A DNA stretch of 64,000 bases from Tissierella sp. Yu-01 (GCF_029537395.1 NZ_CP120677.1:2380566-2444565); one strand, 5' to 3'; shown: positions 43,715 to 53,497, numbered from the stretch's first letter. Notes: generated by a model not told the origin, from the sequence alone. Program-made: numbers and translations.

Positions 43715-45517
43715 TTATACTATATACTTTTCTAACTCAATACTAAACTCTTCACTAACCTTCTTAAACTCTTGAATGTTGTTTATCATCTTAGTAATCT
43801 CTTCGGTATAAGCCTGAACATTCGCCGAAACCTCTTCAGAAGAGGCTGAGTTTTCTTCTGCAATTGCTGCTAAAGATTCTATATTTGATGATAATGTAGT
43901 TATAACATTAGTTTCCTGTGACAACTCACTAGTCAATTCAATAATCAATTTTGAAACCTGCTCTACTGAATTCACTGAGGATTGATTATCTTCCGCTACA
44001 GAATTAAGCTTGATATTTTCCTTCTCAAGTATATTATATTGGTCCCCTATATCATCAACAAATCCATCAATATCTAAAATAAAAGATTTTAAATTGTCGT
44101 TAATAGTTTGAACCGCATCCTTTGAGCTTTCTGCCAGCTTTCTAATTTCCTGTGCTACAACAGCAAAGCCCTTACCATATTCACCAACACGAGCTGCCTC
44201 AATACTTGCGTTTAATGCCAATAAATTAGTCTGCTCTGCTATTCCTTCTACAGCAGCTACAATTTGATTAACCTCATTTGCTCTATTTTGAAGAGCTTGT
44301 CCCTTTTCGCGAACCTGTGAAAATTCTAAAAGTACTTGATTCAAGCTTTCAGATGTTGACTTTAATTCAATAAAACCTTGATTAATCTTGGCAACAGCAT
44401 GCTCAAGCTCTACTTTACTATGATTTTCTTTTTCCACTACTTGATTTAAAGATTCAACTGAATTATTTAATTGAGCTGCTACATGTTCGGTTTCCTCTGC
44501 CTGACTAATAGCTCCTTCTGCAACCTGTTCAACTACACTTGATATATCCTTGGAAGTAAAGGACATATTATTAGAGATTTCAGCGAATTTTTCAGCAAAA
44601 GCATTTAATTCATCCGTAGTCCCCTTATATCCAACAAAGTCTGTCTTCATGCCTTCCTTTATTTCACCTAACTTCTTATTGATATCTTCAAAGAAATCAT
44701 TAGTAACTATCCCTTCAACTACTGATAAGTCTTTTGAAATCAGTCCATCTAATGATCTATTAATAGACTCTAATGGTTTAAATAGAACCTTGTTGATAAT
44801 ATAAGGAACAAGTGCTGAAATCACCAAACCAATAGGTAGAGCTACTGATGTGCTACTAAATCTATATAGAAGCATAGTAGGAATACCAATAAATAAAAAT
44901 GATGCAAAAGCTATTTTAATCTCCATTTTATTAATAAATCCAAAGGACAATAGCTTATTAAATAAATATGTCTTCTCATAATAAATATCTTCCTTAAAAG
45001 TGATCTCAACCTTTGTAAAATCCGTTGTCTTTTCCAAAATATTTGTTTGTATTTCTTCTTTGTAATATTTGGAAGCGCCCTCTAACATACCATAGAAGTA
45101 TGAAAACATTCCTCTTGGGGAAGAGTAGGTCATATGTGCGGTGTTTTTATTTACTGGGTTTATATTTAAAATTGGAGGATGTGCACCTGGAATTCTTTTA
45201 GTTACAACAACGTGTATATCATACATGGCTTTTAAAAAAGAATATAGGTTTTTATATCTAAAGAAGGCAGGGTAATCCTTTGAGAATGTAAGTATATTGT
45301 TATTACCTATAGCTTTCCAAACCTCCTCAGAGGTCTTACCGTTTTTATCTGCAATATAATCTATAATGCCTAGAGCTACATTATCATCAATATCCTCCAT
45401 TGGTGTAAAAATTTTATTTTTGTGAATATTAAAGTTATTTAATGCTTCATTTGTAATACTATCCCCATAAAGTGTCCTACAAGTTTGGACCCATGCTGAA
45501 ACTATCGTACCTTTCAA
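43715..45517 (-). CDS. H-NOX (heme NO/O2-binding) methyl-accepting chemotaxis protein
   Basis: A 600-residue chemoreceptor. The H-NOX domain (1-~185) keeps the proximal heme ligand H102 in [19 protein letters not shown]115, and the Y131-S133-R135 heme-propionate motif (TYSSPRG). Trp9, Asn74 and Tyr140, the distal hydrogen-bond network that lets the Caldanaerobacter H-NOX bind O2, are also conserved. Two TM helices (about 205-255) and an MCP signalling domain follow ([38 protein letters not shown]). The start is TTG at 45515-45517 (minus), eight bases after AAGGGAG; the frame opens further upstream without a site. It probably steers motility away from oxygen or in response to NO. Confidence 0.92.
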   Translation of the reverse strand: MKGTIVSAWVQTCRTLYGDSITNEALNNFNIHKNKIFTPMEDIDDNVALGIIDYIADKNGKTSEEVWKAIGNNNILTFSKDYPAFFRYKNLYSFLKAMYDIHVVVTKRIPGAHPPILNINPVNKNTAHMTYSSPRGMFSYFYGMLEGASKYYKEEIQTNILEKTTDFTKVEITFKEDIYYEKTYLFNKLLSFGFINKMEIKIAFASFLFIGIPTMLLYRFSSTSVALPIGLVISALVPYIINKVLFKPLESINRSLDGLISKDLSVVEGIVTNDFFEDINKKLGEIKEGMKTDFVGYKGTTDELNAFAEKFAEISNNMSFTSKDISSVVEQVAEGAISQAEETEHVAAQLNNSVESLNQVVEKENHSKVELEHAVAKINQGFIELKSTSESLNQVLLEFSQVREKGQALQNRANEVNQIVAAVEGIAEQTNLLALNASIEAARVGEYGKGFAVVAQEIRKLAESSKDAVQTINDNLKSFILDIDGFVDDIGDQYNILEKENIKLNSVAEDNQSSVNSVEQVSKLIIELTSELSQETNVITTLSSNIESLAAIAEENSASSEEVSANVQAYTEEITKMINNIQEFKKVSEEFSIELEKYIV

Positions 45518-45663
45518 ATTAATGACTCCCTTCGTTATGCATTTAATAACTATTATATACCACAAAATATGTAAATGGTAACAAAAATTAGATGAGTAAT
45601 GGTTTAAATTAAGGTTGTAAAATAATTGTTAAGTTTTTTTAAAATATTTTTAAAACTAAGTTG

Positions 45664-45732
45664 TTGACAAAAAAACGTAGTAATAGTATAATATTTTATT
45701 AATTTGACAAATAGGCAAAATTATGTTATACT
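45664..45732 (+). promoter_or_regulatory. Two tandem sigma-A promoters upstream of veg
   Basis: Promoter 1 is TTGACA (45664-45669), 17 bases, TATAAT (45687-45692). Promoter 2 is TTGACA (45704-45709), 17 bases, TATACT (45727-45732). A small GAGTGT/ACACTC hairpin follows in the leader. veg is classically driven by a very strong promoter in Bacillus. Confidence 0.8.
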
Positions 45733-45804
45733 TTTATCATAATGAGTGTCCCTAAACACTCCATTACCCACTAAGGGAGAATCCTAAGGAAGGTGGTTTT
45801 AGTA

Positions 45805-46071
45805 TTGGAGGCAAATAACGTACTAGAAATTCGAAAGGAATTAGAGGGATGCATAGGCAAAAAGGTAATTCTTAAAGCAAACAAAGGTAGAAAAAAGACA
45901 ACTGTTAGAGAAGGAATACTAGAATCTGCTTATCCCAGCTTGTTCGTTGTAAGAGTGTCAAATCAATACGACAGCGTAAGGCGAGTATCTTACACATATT
46001 CCGACGTATTGACTTCGACGGTTGAAGTTATTATATGTGACGATGTAGACAAAGAAATGAAGATATCATAG
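45805..46071 (+). CDS. veg: Veg protein
   Basis: An 88-residue protein of the Veg family. The conserved core is GKKVILKANKGRKKTTVREG, LESAYPSLFVV and VRRVSYTYSDVLT. Veg stimulates biofilm formation in B. subtilis; its mechanism is unclear. TTG at 45805 is preferred: AAGGAAGGTGG lies about eight bases upstream, whereas the GTG at 45793 overlaps that site. The position between rsmA and ispE matches the Firmicute order, though several unrelated genes intervene. Its own terminator follows. Confidence 0.92.
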   Translation: MEANNVLEIRKELEGCIGKKVILKANKGRKKTTVREGILESAYPSLFVVRVSNQYDSVRRVSYTYSDVLTSTVEVIICDDVDKEMKIS

Positions 46072-46075
46072 AATT

Positions 46076-46107
46076 AAACCCCTTTAGATTTACTAAAGGG
46101 GTTTAAT
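46076..46107 (+). terminator. Intrinsic terminator after veg
   Basis: AAACCCCTTTAG pairs perfectly with CTAAAGGGGTTT around a five-base loop; the following AATTAT is only weakly T-rich. Confidence 0.78.
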
Positions 46108-46244
46108 TATGTTCAAAACTAAATAATGCATATAATTTAAGAATAACTAATTTATATCACTCTTTATTCATAATTTCATTCATTTACTCATATATATTTT
46201 CATAGGATATAACGAGGTAATATAGAATAATTAGGGGGGATAAT

Positions 46245-47789
46245 ATGGCCATTGAATTAGTCAGAGAGGCCTTTAAGGTAGAAGAATTAAAGGGTAACAA
46301 TGAGATCCAAGCTTTAGTTGAGACCGAAATTTATCTAAGCCCAACCAAACCTAATATAGAAAAAATATTATGGGTACATGGAAAGGTTAATGTCCTTAAT
46401 ACCAAATTGATTAAGGATAAGCTTATCGTCAGTGGGGTTACCAGATTCGATGTTCTATACAATAGTGTAGATGAAGAAAACAACAGCAGTATACAAACAC
46501 TTGAGACTTCAAAGGAATTTAGAGAAGAACTAGATATTGATGGTGCAGATGAGGACATGGTTGCAAAGGTTAAATCCAAGATTGAATATCTGGAATACGA
46601 AATAGAAGAATCTAAAGTGCAGCTTAAGGCGTTGGTAAATCTTTGGGGAGAGGTAGAAGAATACAAGAACATAGAAGCTATAAAACAAATCAAGGGCAAT
46701 GATTCCCTACAGACTCTAAAAGAAACCGTAAATTACAAAGAGGTTTTTGGAAGAGAAATTTCCTATGCAATGGTTAATGATGTTATAAAGCTAGGAGACA
46801 ACTATCCAGAAATCGATGAGATCGTAAAATTTAGTACCAAGACAAGAGAAGTTGAATCAATGGTAGTTGAAGATAGAATAATCACATCTGGAGAGATAAT
46901 GGCAAATATTATCTACTTTGGACAAAATAAAGTGCATTCATATAAAACAACAATTCCATTCAATCATTTCTTGGAAATGCCAGGAGTAAATAAAAATCTC
47001 ATGGGTAATGTTGAATATGAAGTAGTAGAAGGAAATTACGAAATAATGGGCAACGAACTAGGAGAGCGTAAATTAATTGATTTGGAAATCAAAGTTAAAG
47101 TAACTGGTAAGGCATTCCAAGATAATACAAGAGAATTAATAATAGATGCATATTCAACAAAGGAAAAGTTATCAATAGAAAGAGAAGAAGTAAATATTAG
47201 AGAAAGCCTTAAAGACTTAAAGCAAATTGAAGATTTAAAAATTGCACTGGATGTTGATGCAGATGACATTCTTGAAGTGGAAGGATATGTAGGCATTCTT
47301 GATAAAAGGGTAATAGATATGGGAATAGAAGTAGAAGGAGTCTTGTCTCTAGACATTGAATACATAGACAGGGTTACTGAGGATATTATGTCCTCCAAAG
47401 AGGATGTACCATTCAAAGTAAATATCTATGATGATCTTGATCCTGAATCCATAGTAGATGTAGTTCCATCAATTGACAATATAGATTATTCCCTAAGTAG
47501 AGATGGCTTAGAAGTAGATTGTAAAGTTTTATTGAACGCTAATCTAAGTAAAAATAGAAGAATCTATGGAATCAAGGAAGTAATAGAGACTAACGAAACA
47601 ATTGATAAGAAAAATAAACCAAGTATCACAGTATATATAGTGCAAAAAGGAGATGTTCTTTGGGATATAGCAAAGAGATACAATACAACAACAGAAGATA
47701 TAATTGTATCAAACAATATAACAAACGGAGTAATAAATCCAGGAGATAAAATAATTATAGAGAAGAAAATTGAAGAAATGAAAGTGTAG
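46245..47789 (+). CDS. sipL: SPOCS/DUF3794 and LysM spore-coat morphogenetic protein (SipL-like)
   Basis: A 514-residue cytosolic protein. Three DUF3794 (SPOCS) domains run through about residues 30-160, 180-300 and 315-435. A C-terminal LysM domain follows (about 462-507, YIVQKGDVLWDIAKRYNTTT). This is the architecture of SipL of Clostridioides difficile, which binds SpoIVA through its LysM domain to anchor the coat on the forespore. Sporulation expression, probably sigma-E-dependent, is expected; no clear promoter was assigned. A GGGGGG site precedes the ATG. It lies where Bacillus has small sporulation genes between veg and ispE. Confidence 0.9.
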   Translation: MAIELVREAFKVEELKGNNEIQALVETEIYLSPTKPNIEKILWVHGKVNVLNTKLIKDKLIVSGVTRFDVLYNSVDEENNSSIQTLETSKEFREELDIDGADEDMVAKVKSKIEYLEYEIEESKVQLKALVNLWGEVEEYKNIEAIKQIKGNDSLQTLKETVNYKEVFGREISYAMVNDVIKLGDNYPEIDEIVKFSTKTREVESMVVEDRIITSGEIMANIIYFGQNKVHSYKTTIPFNHFLEMPGVNKNLMGNVEYEVVEGNYEIMGNELGERKLIDLEIKVKVTGKAFQDNTRELIIDAYSTKEKLSIEREEVNIRESLKDLKQIEDLKIALDVDADDILEVEGYVGILDKRVIDMGIEVEGVLSLDIEYIDRVTEDIMSSKEDVPFKVNIYDDLDPESIVDVVPSIDNIDYSLSRDGLEVDCKVLLNANLSKNRRIYGIKEVIETNETIDKKNKPSITVYIVQKGDVLWDIAKRYNTTTEDIIVSNNITNGVINPGDKIIIEKKIEEMKV

Positions 47790-47833
47790 TTATGTTATAA
47801 TAAAAGGGTTAAATTTACTTAAGGAGAAATATA

Positions 47834-48679
47834 ATGCAAGAAATTATAAAGGAATCTTTCGGAAAGGTAAATCTAGCCCTTGATGTTTTATATAAGAGAG
47901 ATGACGGTTATCATGAAATAAATAGTATAATGCAGCAAATAGACTTAAGGGACAGGTTGATTTTCTCTGATAAAAAAGAAGGAATTACCATAGAATCCGA
48001 TAATGAAGAAGTCCCCTTAGATTCTTCGAACCTTGTATATATGGCTTGGGAAAAATTAAAGTCCATAACAGGGATAAATAGAGGAATTCATATAAAAATA
48101 GAAAAAAATATACCCATAGCTGCAGGACTTGCTGGGGGTAGCTCCAATGCTGCCGCTGCCTTGAAGGCATTAAACGAACTATGGCAATTAAATTTATCTC
48201 AAGAGGAATTAATGGATATAGGAAAGACCTTGGGAGCAGATATTCCATTTTGTATATTAGGAGGCACTGCAAAAGCAGAAGGAATAGGAGAGAAGCTAAT
48301 ATCTCTAAAACCATTTAAGGATAAGTATATTCTTCTTGGAAATCCGGGAATAGGAATTTCAACTGCCTATTCATACTCTAAGCTTAATTTAAATGGTGAT
48401 AGATATGATATAGACGGTTTAATAAAATGTATGGAAGAAGATAATTTACCTTGTGTTGCCAGTAAATTAAAAAATAGAATGGAAGAGCCAATTATTGAGG
48501 AATATCCAATTATTGATGAAATAAAAAGTATAATGTTAAAGAACGGAGCATTAGGTGCATTGATGAGTGGAAGTGGACCAACGGTATTTGGTCTTTTTGA
48601 TGATGAGGAAAAGTGCAACCTTGCCCAAGAAAGGCTTTCTAAGAGCATTAAAAAGGTATATAAATGCAAAACCATTTAG
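47834..48679 (+). CDS. ispE: 4-diphosphocytidyl-2-C-methyl-D-erythritol kinase
   Basis: A 281-residue GHMP kinase that phosphorylates CDP-ME in the MEP isoprenoid pathway. Motifs are FGKVNLALDVLYKRDDGYHE (N-terminal), the ATP loop PIAAGLAGGSSNAAAALKAL (about 95-114), and GALMSGSGPTVFGLF (about 243-257). The position downstream of veg is conserved in Firmicutes. An AAGGAGAAA site precedes the ATG. A terminator hairpin follows the stop and includes the ribosome-binding site of the next gene. Confidence 0.95.
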   Translation: MQEIIKESFGKVNLALDVLYKRDDGYHEINSIMQQIDLRDRLIFSDKKEGITIESDNEEVPLDSSNLVYMAWEKLKSITGINRGIHIKIEKNIPIAAGLAGGSSNAAAALKALNELWQLNLSQEELMDIGKTLGADIPFCILGGTAKAEGIGEKLISLKPFKDKYILLGNPGIGISTAYSYSKLNLNGDRYDIDGLIKCMEEDNLPCVASKLKNRMEEPIIEEYPIIDEIKSIMLKNGALGALMSGSGPTVFGLFDDEEKCNLAQERLSKSIKKVYKCKTI

Positions 48680-48686
48680 TATAACC

Positions 48687-48732
48687 ATCCCACCTTTTGG
48701 TAACTATATTAGTTACGGAGGTGGGATTTTTT
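48687..48732 (+). terminator. Terminator hairpin whose 3' arm contains the gerKA ribosome-binding site
   Basis: ATCCCACCT (48687-48695) pairs with AGGTGGGAT (48719-48727); inside, GTAAC pairs with GTTAC; TTTTTT follows. The GGAGGTGGG (48717-48725) just before the gerKA ATG is part of the 3' arm, so the same hairpin can terminate ispE transcripts and mask gerKA translation. Confidence 0.82.
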
Positions 48733-50241
48733 ATGCTGAAAACTGTGTCGAGAGATATTGAACAAAATATAGATTACCTAAAGGCTCGGTTTAAAGATTG
48801 CGACGATTTAATCTATAGAAGAATAGAAGTAGGTAAGGATATAAAGAGAAAATTTGCTTTTGTTTCAATAGATGGTTTAGCAAATAAGGATGAAGTATCT
48901 CAATTTGTCATAGAAAGATTAATTTCTGAAAGTGAAATAGATGAAGGAGAGCTAGATGTATTTAAAGATGAATTGTTAGAATTCATCGCAAAAGAGGGGA
49001 TCTCAAGTGCAGACATAAAAGAAGAGGGTAATTTTGAAAAATTAATAGATTTAGTATTGTCTGGAGAAACTCTGTTCTTCATAGATGGAACTGATAAGGC
49101 GATTGTAGTGAGCACTAGAGGCTGGGCGCTTAGAAGTATCAATGAACCTCAAACTGAAACAGTAGTTAGAGGACCTAGGGATGGATTTACTGAGACCTTA
49201 AGAACAAATACAGCTCTTGTAAGAAGAAGGATAAAAGATACTAGGTTCAAAATTAAAATGACAAAGGTTGGTAGAAGATCTAAAACCGATGTGGCTATTT
49301 TATATATAGAGGATATTGCAGATGACAATCTAGTAAAGGAAGTAAAGAGAAGATTGGACAGTGTTGATATAGATGCAGTAGTTGACAGCTCTATTTTAGA
49401 ATTTCTTATAGAGGATGACTATAAAAGTCCATTTCCGCAAATGGATAATACTGAAAGACCTGATAGCGTAGCTGCATCACTATATGAAGGTAGAGTAGCG
49501 TTAATCGTTGATAATTCACCTTTTGTATTAGTAATGCCTGGTACATTAGGTACATTGATGCAATCTACAGAAGATTACTATAGTAGATGGATTGAAGGTT
49601 TGTTAATGAGAATCATAAGATTTATTGCAGCTATTCTCACACTACTATCTCCTGCTCTATATATATCAGTTACAGCATATCATCCTGGATTGCTTCCTAC
49701 AAAGCTAGTATATTTCGTAGGAGCCAGTAGAATTAACGTACCTTTTCCGGCTGTAGTTGAAGCTACTTTAATGGAGCTAACAATGGAATTAATAAGGCAG
49801 GCTGGTACTAGGATATCAGGTCCAATAGGCAGCACCATAGGTATTGTGGGAGGCCTTATTATAGGGCAGGCAGCAGTAGAAGCAGGAATAGTAAGCAATC
49901 TTATGATAATAGTCGTAGCTATTACCACCATTGCAACTTTTGCTATTCCATCCTATGAATTTGGTACTGCATTAAGGATATGTAAATTTGGATTTATACT
50001 TTTAGCAGGGGTGTTAGGGCTATATGGTGTAATGATTGGAGTAATATTATTATTTAGCCATTTGATAATTTTAACTAGTTTTGGAGTACCTTTCGCTTCA
50101 CCTTATTCAGGTTTAGGAATCGAACAAGGAGATTTGAAGGATACACTGCTAAAGGCCCCTATTCAAAGACTATGGATGCGTCCGGGGTTTACAAAACCTA
50201 AAAACAAAAAGAGAATGAAGAGAGAGAAGAAGAATGGATAA
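48733..50241 (+). CDS. gerKA: GerA-type germinant receptor subunit A
   Basis: A ~502-residue spore inner-membrane protein. The soluble N-terminal domains (about 1-240) include GETLFFIDGTDKAIVVSTRG and the GerA motif EPQTETVVRGPRDGFTETLR. Four to five TM helices follow (about 285-440, with ITAYHPGLLPTKL-like VTAYHPGLLPTKLVYF), then a basic C terminus. With GerKB and GerKC it forms the receptor for small germinants. The start follows a GGAGGTGGG site placed in a hairpin arm. It overlaps gerKB by eight bases. The specific germinant cannot be predicted. Confidence 0.93.
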   Translation: MLKTVSRDIEQNIDYLKARFKDCDDLIYRRIEVGKDIKRKFAFVSIDGLANKDEVSQFVIERLISESEIDEGELDVFKDELLEFIAKEGISSADIKEEGNFEKLIDLVLSGETLFFIDGTDKAIVVSTRGWALRSINEPQTETVVRGPRDGFTETLRTNTALVRRRIKDTRFKIKMTKVGRRSKTDVAILYIEDIADDNLVKEVKRRLDSVDIDAVVDSSILEFLIEDDYKSPFPQMDNTERPDSVAASLYEGRVALIVDNSPFVLVMPGTLGTLMQSTEDYYSRWIEGLLMRIIRFIAAILTLLSPALYISVTAYHPGLLPTKLVYFVGASRINVPFPAVVEATLMELTMELIRQAGTRISGPIGSTIGIVGGLIIGQAAVEAGIVSNLMIIVVAITTIATFAIPSYEFGTALRICKFGFILLAGVLGLYGVMIGVILLFSHLIILTSFGVPFASPYSGLGIEQGDLKDTLLKAPIQRLWMRPGFTKPKNKKRMKREKKNG

Positions 50242-51325
50242 ACCTAAGATATCACATATTCATATTAGAGGTATAATAGTATCAACAAGTGTAGGTGTTG
50301 GAGTACTTTCCATGCCAGGAGCTCTAGGAGAACTAATGGGTAATGATGGCTGGATAGCTATCATATTAGCTGGATTGCTATTGATTCCATTTATGGCGAT
50401 ATATGATAGAATATTTAGTCTTTATCCAGATAAGGATTTCTTTGAAATAGGTAAAGAAACTATGGGGACATTTATATTTACGATATTTCTATTCATTTTT
50501 CTAGCCTATTTAGTTTTAACATTGGGAATAATATCAAGAACTCTTGCAGAGTTAATAAAAATATATCTATTACAAACAACACCCCTAGAAGTAATAATGC
50601 TTATATTTATACTAGCATCTACTTATATTGCTTGCTATGAGATTGATGTAATTGCAAGAGCTAGCTATTTTTTGTATCCGATAATAATACTCTTTGCCTT
50701 AATAATAGTATTAATATCCCTCCCAAATGCAGATTTTACTAGATTATTACCGGTCTTTGATATAGATTTTATTTCAACGGTTAAAGGAGTAAAAGAAACT
50801 TTTTTCAGTTTCCTTGGTTTTGAAATTATACTCTTAGCAATTCCTTTTGTAGAGGATAAAGAAAAGGTTTTTAAATCTCAATTAATAGGTGCTTTTACCA
50901 TAACCGTCATATATCTTGCTTTATTTATAATGACCATAAGCCATTTCAGTTTGAAACAAATAGAGATAATAGTTTATCCCATATTGATGTTGATTAGACA
51001 ATTAGATTTGCCATGGTTTTTCTTAGAGAATCTGGATGGATTAGTTATGGCTCTTTGGGTCATAGTAGTATTTTCAACAATGGCACCTTTTTATTACGGT
51101 TCTGGAAAAATATTATCCAAGATTTTTAGAACGAAAAAGCATAAGTATTTTATATGGGGTTTAATCCCTGTTATTTATTATATAGGTATATTGCCTAAAA
51201 ACTTTATAGAGTTGATAGAGGATATGGGTAGATATTTTAATATACTAGCTGTAATTTCGGCTATTATTATTCCTATAATAATATTAATTTCAGCATCTAT
51301 AAGAAAGAAGGTGCTAAAAAGGTGA
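50234..51325 (+). CDS. gerKB: GerB-type germination permease (receptor subunit B)
   Basis: A 363-residue protein with about ten TM helices of the APC-superfamily endospore germination permease family. The N terminus has the helix-breaking VGVGVLSMPGALGELMGNDG motif that usually shapes the ligand site. B subunits bind or sense germinants. It overlaps gerKA by eight bases and gerKC by four, so the three are translationally coupled in A-B-C order. Confidence 0.92.
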   Translation: MDKPKISHIHIRGIIVSTSVGVGVLSMPGALGELMGNDGWIAIILAGLLLIPFMAIYDRIFSLYPDKDFFEIGKETMGTFIFTIFLFIFLAYLVLTLGIISRTLAELIKIYLLQTTPLEVIMLIFILASTYIACYEIDVIARASYFLYPIIILFALIIVLISLPNADFTRLLPVFDIDFISTVKGVKETFFSFLGFEIILLAIPFVEDKEKVFKSQLIGAFTITVIYLALFIMTISHFSLKQIEIIVYPILMLIRQLDLPWFFLENLDGLVMALWVIVVFSTMAPFYYGSGKILSKIFRTKKHKYFIWGLIPVIYYIGILPKNFIELIEDMGRYFNILAVISAIIIPIIILISASIRKKVLKR

Positions 51326-52446
51326 AAAGAGTCATACTTATTATGCTTACACTTTCAATGTTGTTAGTGACTGGGTGTTGGGATATGCTAGAAGTAGATC
51401 AAAGACTATATCCTTATTCTGTGGGATATGATTTAGTCGATGAAGAGGAAGGTGTATATAATATAACTATGTCCTATCCTAATTTAGGAGCGCTGGGGAA
51501 AAACGCTATTTCAGAGGAAAAAGTACATGTATTATCAACTGAAGCATTTAATATATTTGATGCTATACATAAGTTAACCACTAGAGTGCAATATCAGTTT
51601 TCCCTTAAACATCTAAAGGTTGCAGTATTGTCGGAAACAGTTGGGGTAGAGCAAAAGCTTATGAAAGAGATGTTTGATGGATTATACCGTGATTTCACTG
51701 CAAATAAAAATGTAGAATTACTCTTAGTAAAAGGTAGTGCGGAAAGTTTAATTGATACTATTACTAAGTCTAAGCAACTGGATACAGTGGAAGGTGTATT
51801 AAATACACTATTGAATAATGCCCAAGATTCTACAATGTTTATACCTAAATCCCTAGGCGAATTTATATTGGATAGTGATATTAGTGGCGCATCTATTATC
51901 CCCATAGCTACAGCTAATGAAGACGAAGTAGAAATAAACGGTGGAGGGATCTTTAAGGATTACACTTTAATAGGATATATTGATGGAATGACAAATAGAG
52001 ATATAGCTTACTTAAGGAATGAAACCAACCATGATGGATTTCGAACAGTATATAACGGAGCAGACCTTACATTAATGCTATCTAATATTACAACTAAGCC
52101 TAAATTAGTGGATTCTTCCAATAATCTAAAAATTAGAATGGATGTTGAATTAGAGGCATATATACACAGTTATATTATGGGTGAGGGTAGACAAATAAAT
52201 ACAAAAGAAATCCTAGAAGATATGCAAAATCATGTAGCAAAGGAATATGAAGAGCAAATTAAAAAAACAATCAATATAGTACAAAAACAATACAAAGCAG
52301 ATTTGTTTAAATTAGCAGACTATTTAAGAAAGTTTCACCAAAAGACATGGAGAGAAGTAGGAGATAAGTGGGAAGAAATTTACCCTGAAATAGATATAGA
52401 TGTAGATGTAACGGTGTTTATAAGAAGAAGAGGACTAACGAAGTAA
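51322..52446 (+). CDS. gerKC: Ger(x)C-family germinant receptor lipoprotein (subunit C)
   Basis: A 374-residue lipoprotein. The signal peptide MKRVILIMLTLSMLLVTG is followed by the lipobox Cys at residue 19 (VTGCWD), which would be diacylated. The GerC N-terminal domain follows, beginning with the typical WDMLEVDQRLYPYSVGYD. The C-terminal domain (about 205-370) ends in WEEIYPEIDIDVDVTVFIRR. The start is GTG at 51322, inside the end of gerKB. It completes the receptor operon. Confidence 0.93.
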   Translation: MKRVILIMLTLSMLLVTGCWDMLEVDQRLYPYSVGYDLVDEEEGVYNITMSYPNLGALGKNAISEEKVHVLSTEAFNIFDAIHKLTTRVQYQFSLKHLKVAVLSETVGVEQKLMKEMFDGLYRDFTANKNVELLLVKGSAESLIDTITKSKQLDTVEGVLNTLLNNAQDSTMFIPKSLGEFILDSDISGASIIPIATANEDEVEINGGGIFKDYTLIGYIDGMTNRDIAYLRNETNHDGFRTVYNGADLTLMLSNITTKPKLVDSSNNLKIRMDVELEAYIHSYIMGEGRQINTKEILEDMQNHVAKEYEEQIKKTINIVQKQYKADLFKLADYLRKFHQKTWREVGDKWEEIYPEIDIDVDVTVFIRRRGLTK

Positions 52447-52455
52447 GTCCTCTTC

Positions 52456-52626
52456 TGTCATTTCGACCAACCCCTACTGTCATTTCGACCAACCCCTACT
52501 GTCATTTCGACCAACTCCTATTGTCATTCCGACCGTAGTGGAGGAATCTCCTCCTCAGTCATTCTGAGCGTTAGCAAAGAATCTCCTCCTCTGTCATTCT
52601 GAGCGTTAGCGAAGAATCTCGGGTTT
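52456..52626. repeat. Dispersed repeat with exact 22-bp head tandem (copy 13)
   Basis: Three near-identical 22-bp units (TGTCATTTCGACCAACCCCT plus AC) start at 52456, 52478 and 52500. A full core (52522, CGACCGTAGTGGAGGAATCT) follows, then two more cores with GAGCGTTAGC. The cluster fills the gerKC-spoIIR gap and is not a CRISPR array. Confidence 0.85.
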
Positions 52627-52692
52627 GAATTTAAAAAATATGTATACATAATTTTTTCCTGTCAATAATAACATCAAGGGGGTTGGACAAGT

Positions 52693-53292
52693 ATGAAATA
52701 TAAAAAAGCAATTTTAATATTATCTATTTTTTTAATATCATTTATTTACATAATCCATCCGATAATTGAGGACAAGTTATTATTGGATAATCCGTTTAAA
52801 GAAGGAATAATAAGATTTCATGTTAGAGCAAATAGTGATAAAGCGGAAGATCAGGAGTTAAAGCTAAAGGTAAGAGACGAAATTCTTGAGGTAATGGTTG
52901 CAAAATTTGAAGACTCTTCTTCCATAGATGAAAGCAGAGAAATAATTAAAGAAAATATGAATGAAATAAAAGTAATAGCTGAGAGAGTAGTAAAAAAGTA
53001 TAATTATGATTATCCTGTGGAGATATCTTTAGGGATGGATTATTTTCCAACAAGAAAATATGGAAACATGGTATTTCCGCAAGGTGAATATGAAACACTA
53101 TTAGTTACAATAGGAAAAGGTGAAGGACAAAACTGGTGGTGTGTAATGTTCCCACCATTATGCTTCGTAGACATAACTCATTCAGTAGCCTACGATCCAG
53201 AAAATCAATTCGAAGAATATGTAATGGACGAAACACAACCGCTGAAACTAAAATCAAAGACGGTGGAGTTTGTAGAAAAGTTATTAGATTAG
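52693..53292 (+). CDS. spoIIR: Stage II sporulation protein R
   Basis: A 199-residue exported protein with an N-terminal signal/anchor helix (about 4-22). The SpoIIR core includes GIIRFHVRANSDKAEDQELK, YPVEISLGMDYFPTRKYGNM, FPQGEYETLLVTIGKGEGQN and WWCVMFPPLCFVD. SpoIIR is made in the forespore under sigma-F and activates SpoIIGA in the mother-cell membrane, triggering pro-sigma-E processing. Length and motifs are complete. It is flanked on both sides by repeat clusters, and no operon partner is close. Confidence 0.93.
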   Translation: MKYKKAILILSIFLISFIYIIHPIIEDKLLLDNPFKEGIIRFHVRANSDKAEDQELKLKVRDEILEVMVAKFEDSSSIDESREIIKENMNEIKVIAERVVKKYNYDYPVEISLGMDYFPTRKYGNMVFPQGEYETLLVTIGKGEGQNWWCVMFPPLCFVDITHSVAYDPENQFEEYVMDETQPLKLKSKTVEFVEKLLD

Positions 53293-53302
53293 TAAAAATA
53301 TT

Positions 53303-53439
53303 AAATCTGAGATGCTTCACTAACGTTCAGCATGACATTTTGTCATTCTGAACGTTTTTCCTCTGTCATTCCGAGCGCAGTCGAGGAATCTCCTCTTCTG
53401 TCGGGATTAACGTTGCTCACGAAGAATCTCGGGTTTTAT
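53303..53439. repeat. Dispersed repeat cluster after spoIIR (copy 14)
   Basis: A reverse core fragment (AAATCTGAGATGCTTCACTA, GCATGACA) faces several forward cores (GTCATTCTGAACG; GTCATTCCGAGCGCAGTCGA; GAAGAATCTCGGGTTTTATT). The outermost pair can form a terminator-like hairpin with a T-rich tail. Confidence 0.8.
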
Positions 53440-53497
53440 TTTTCCTTCCAAAATTTGAGAACATTTAACTTGTATATTTTTCTGCAATTAACAAAAA

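Noticed and set aside
52456-52540. CRISPR-like array
   Set aside because: The 22-bp units are contiguous, with no unique spacers, and are heads of the dispersed repeat.
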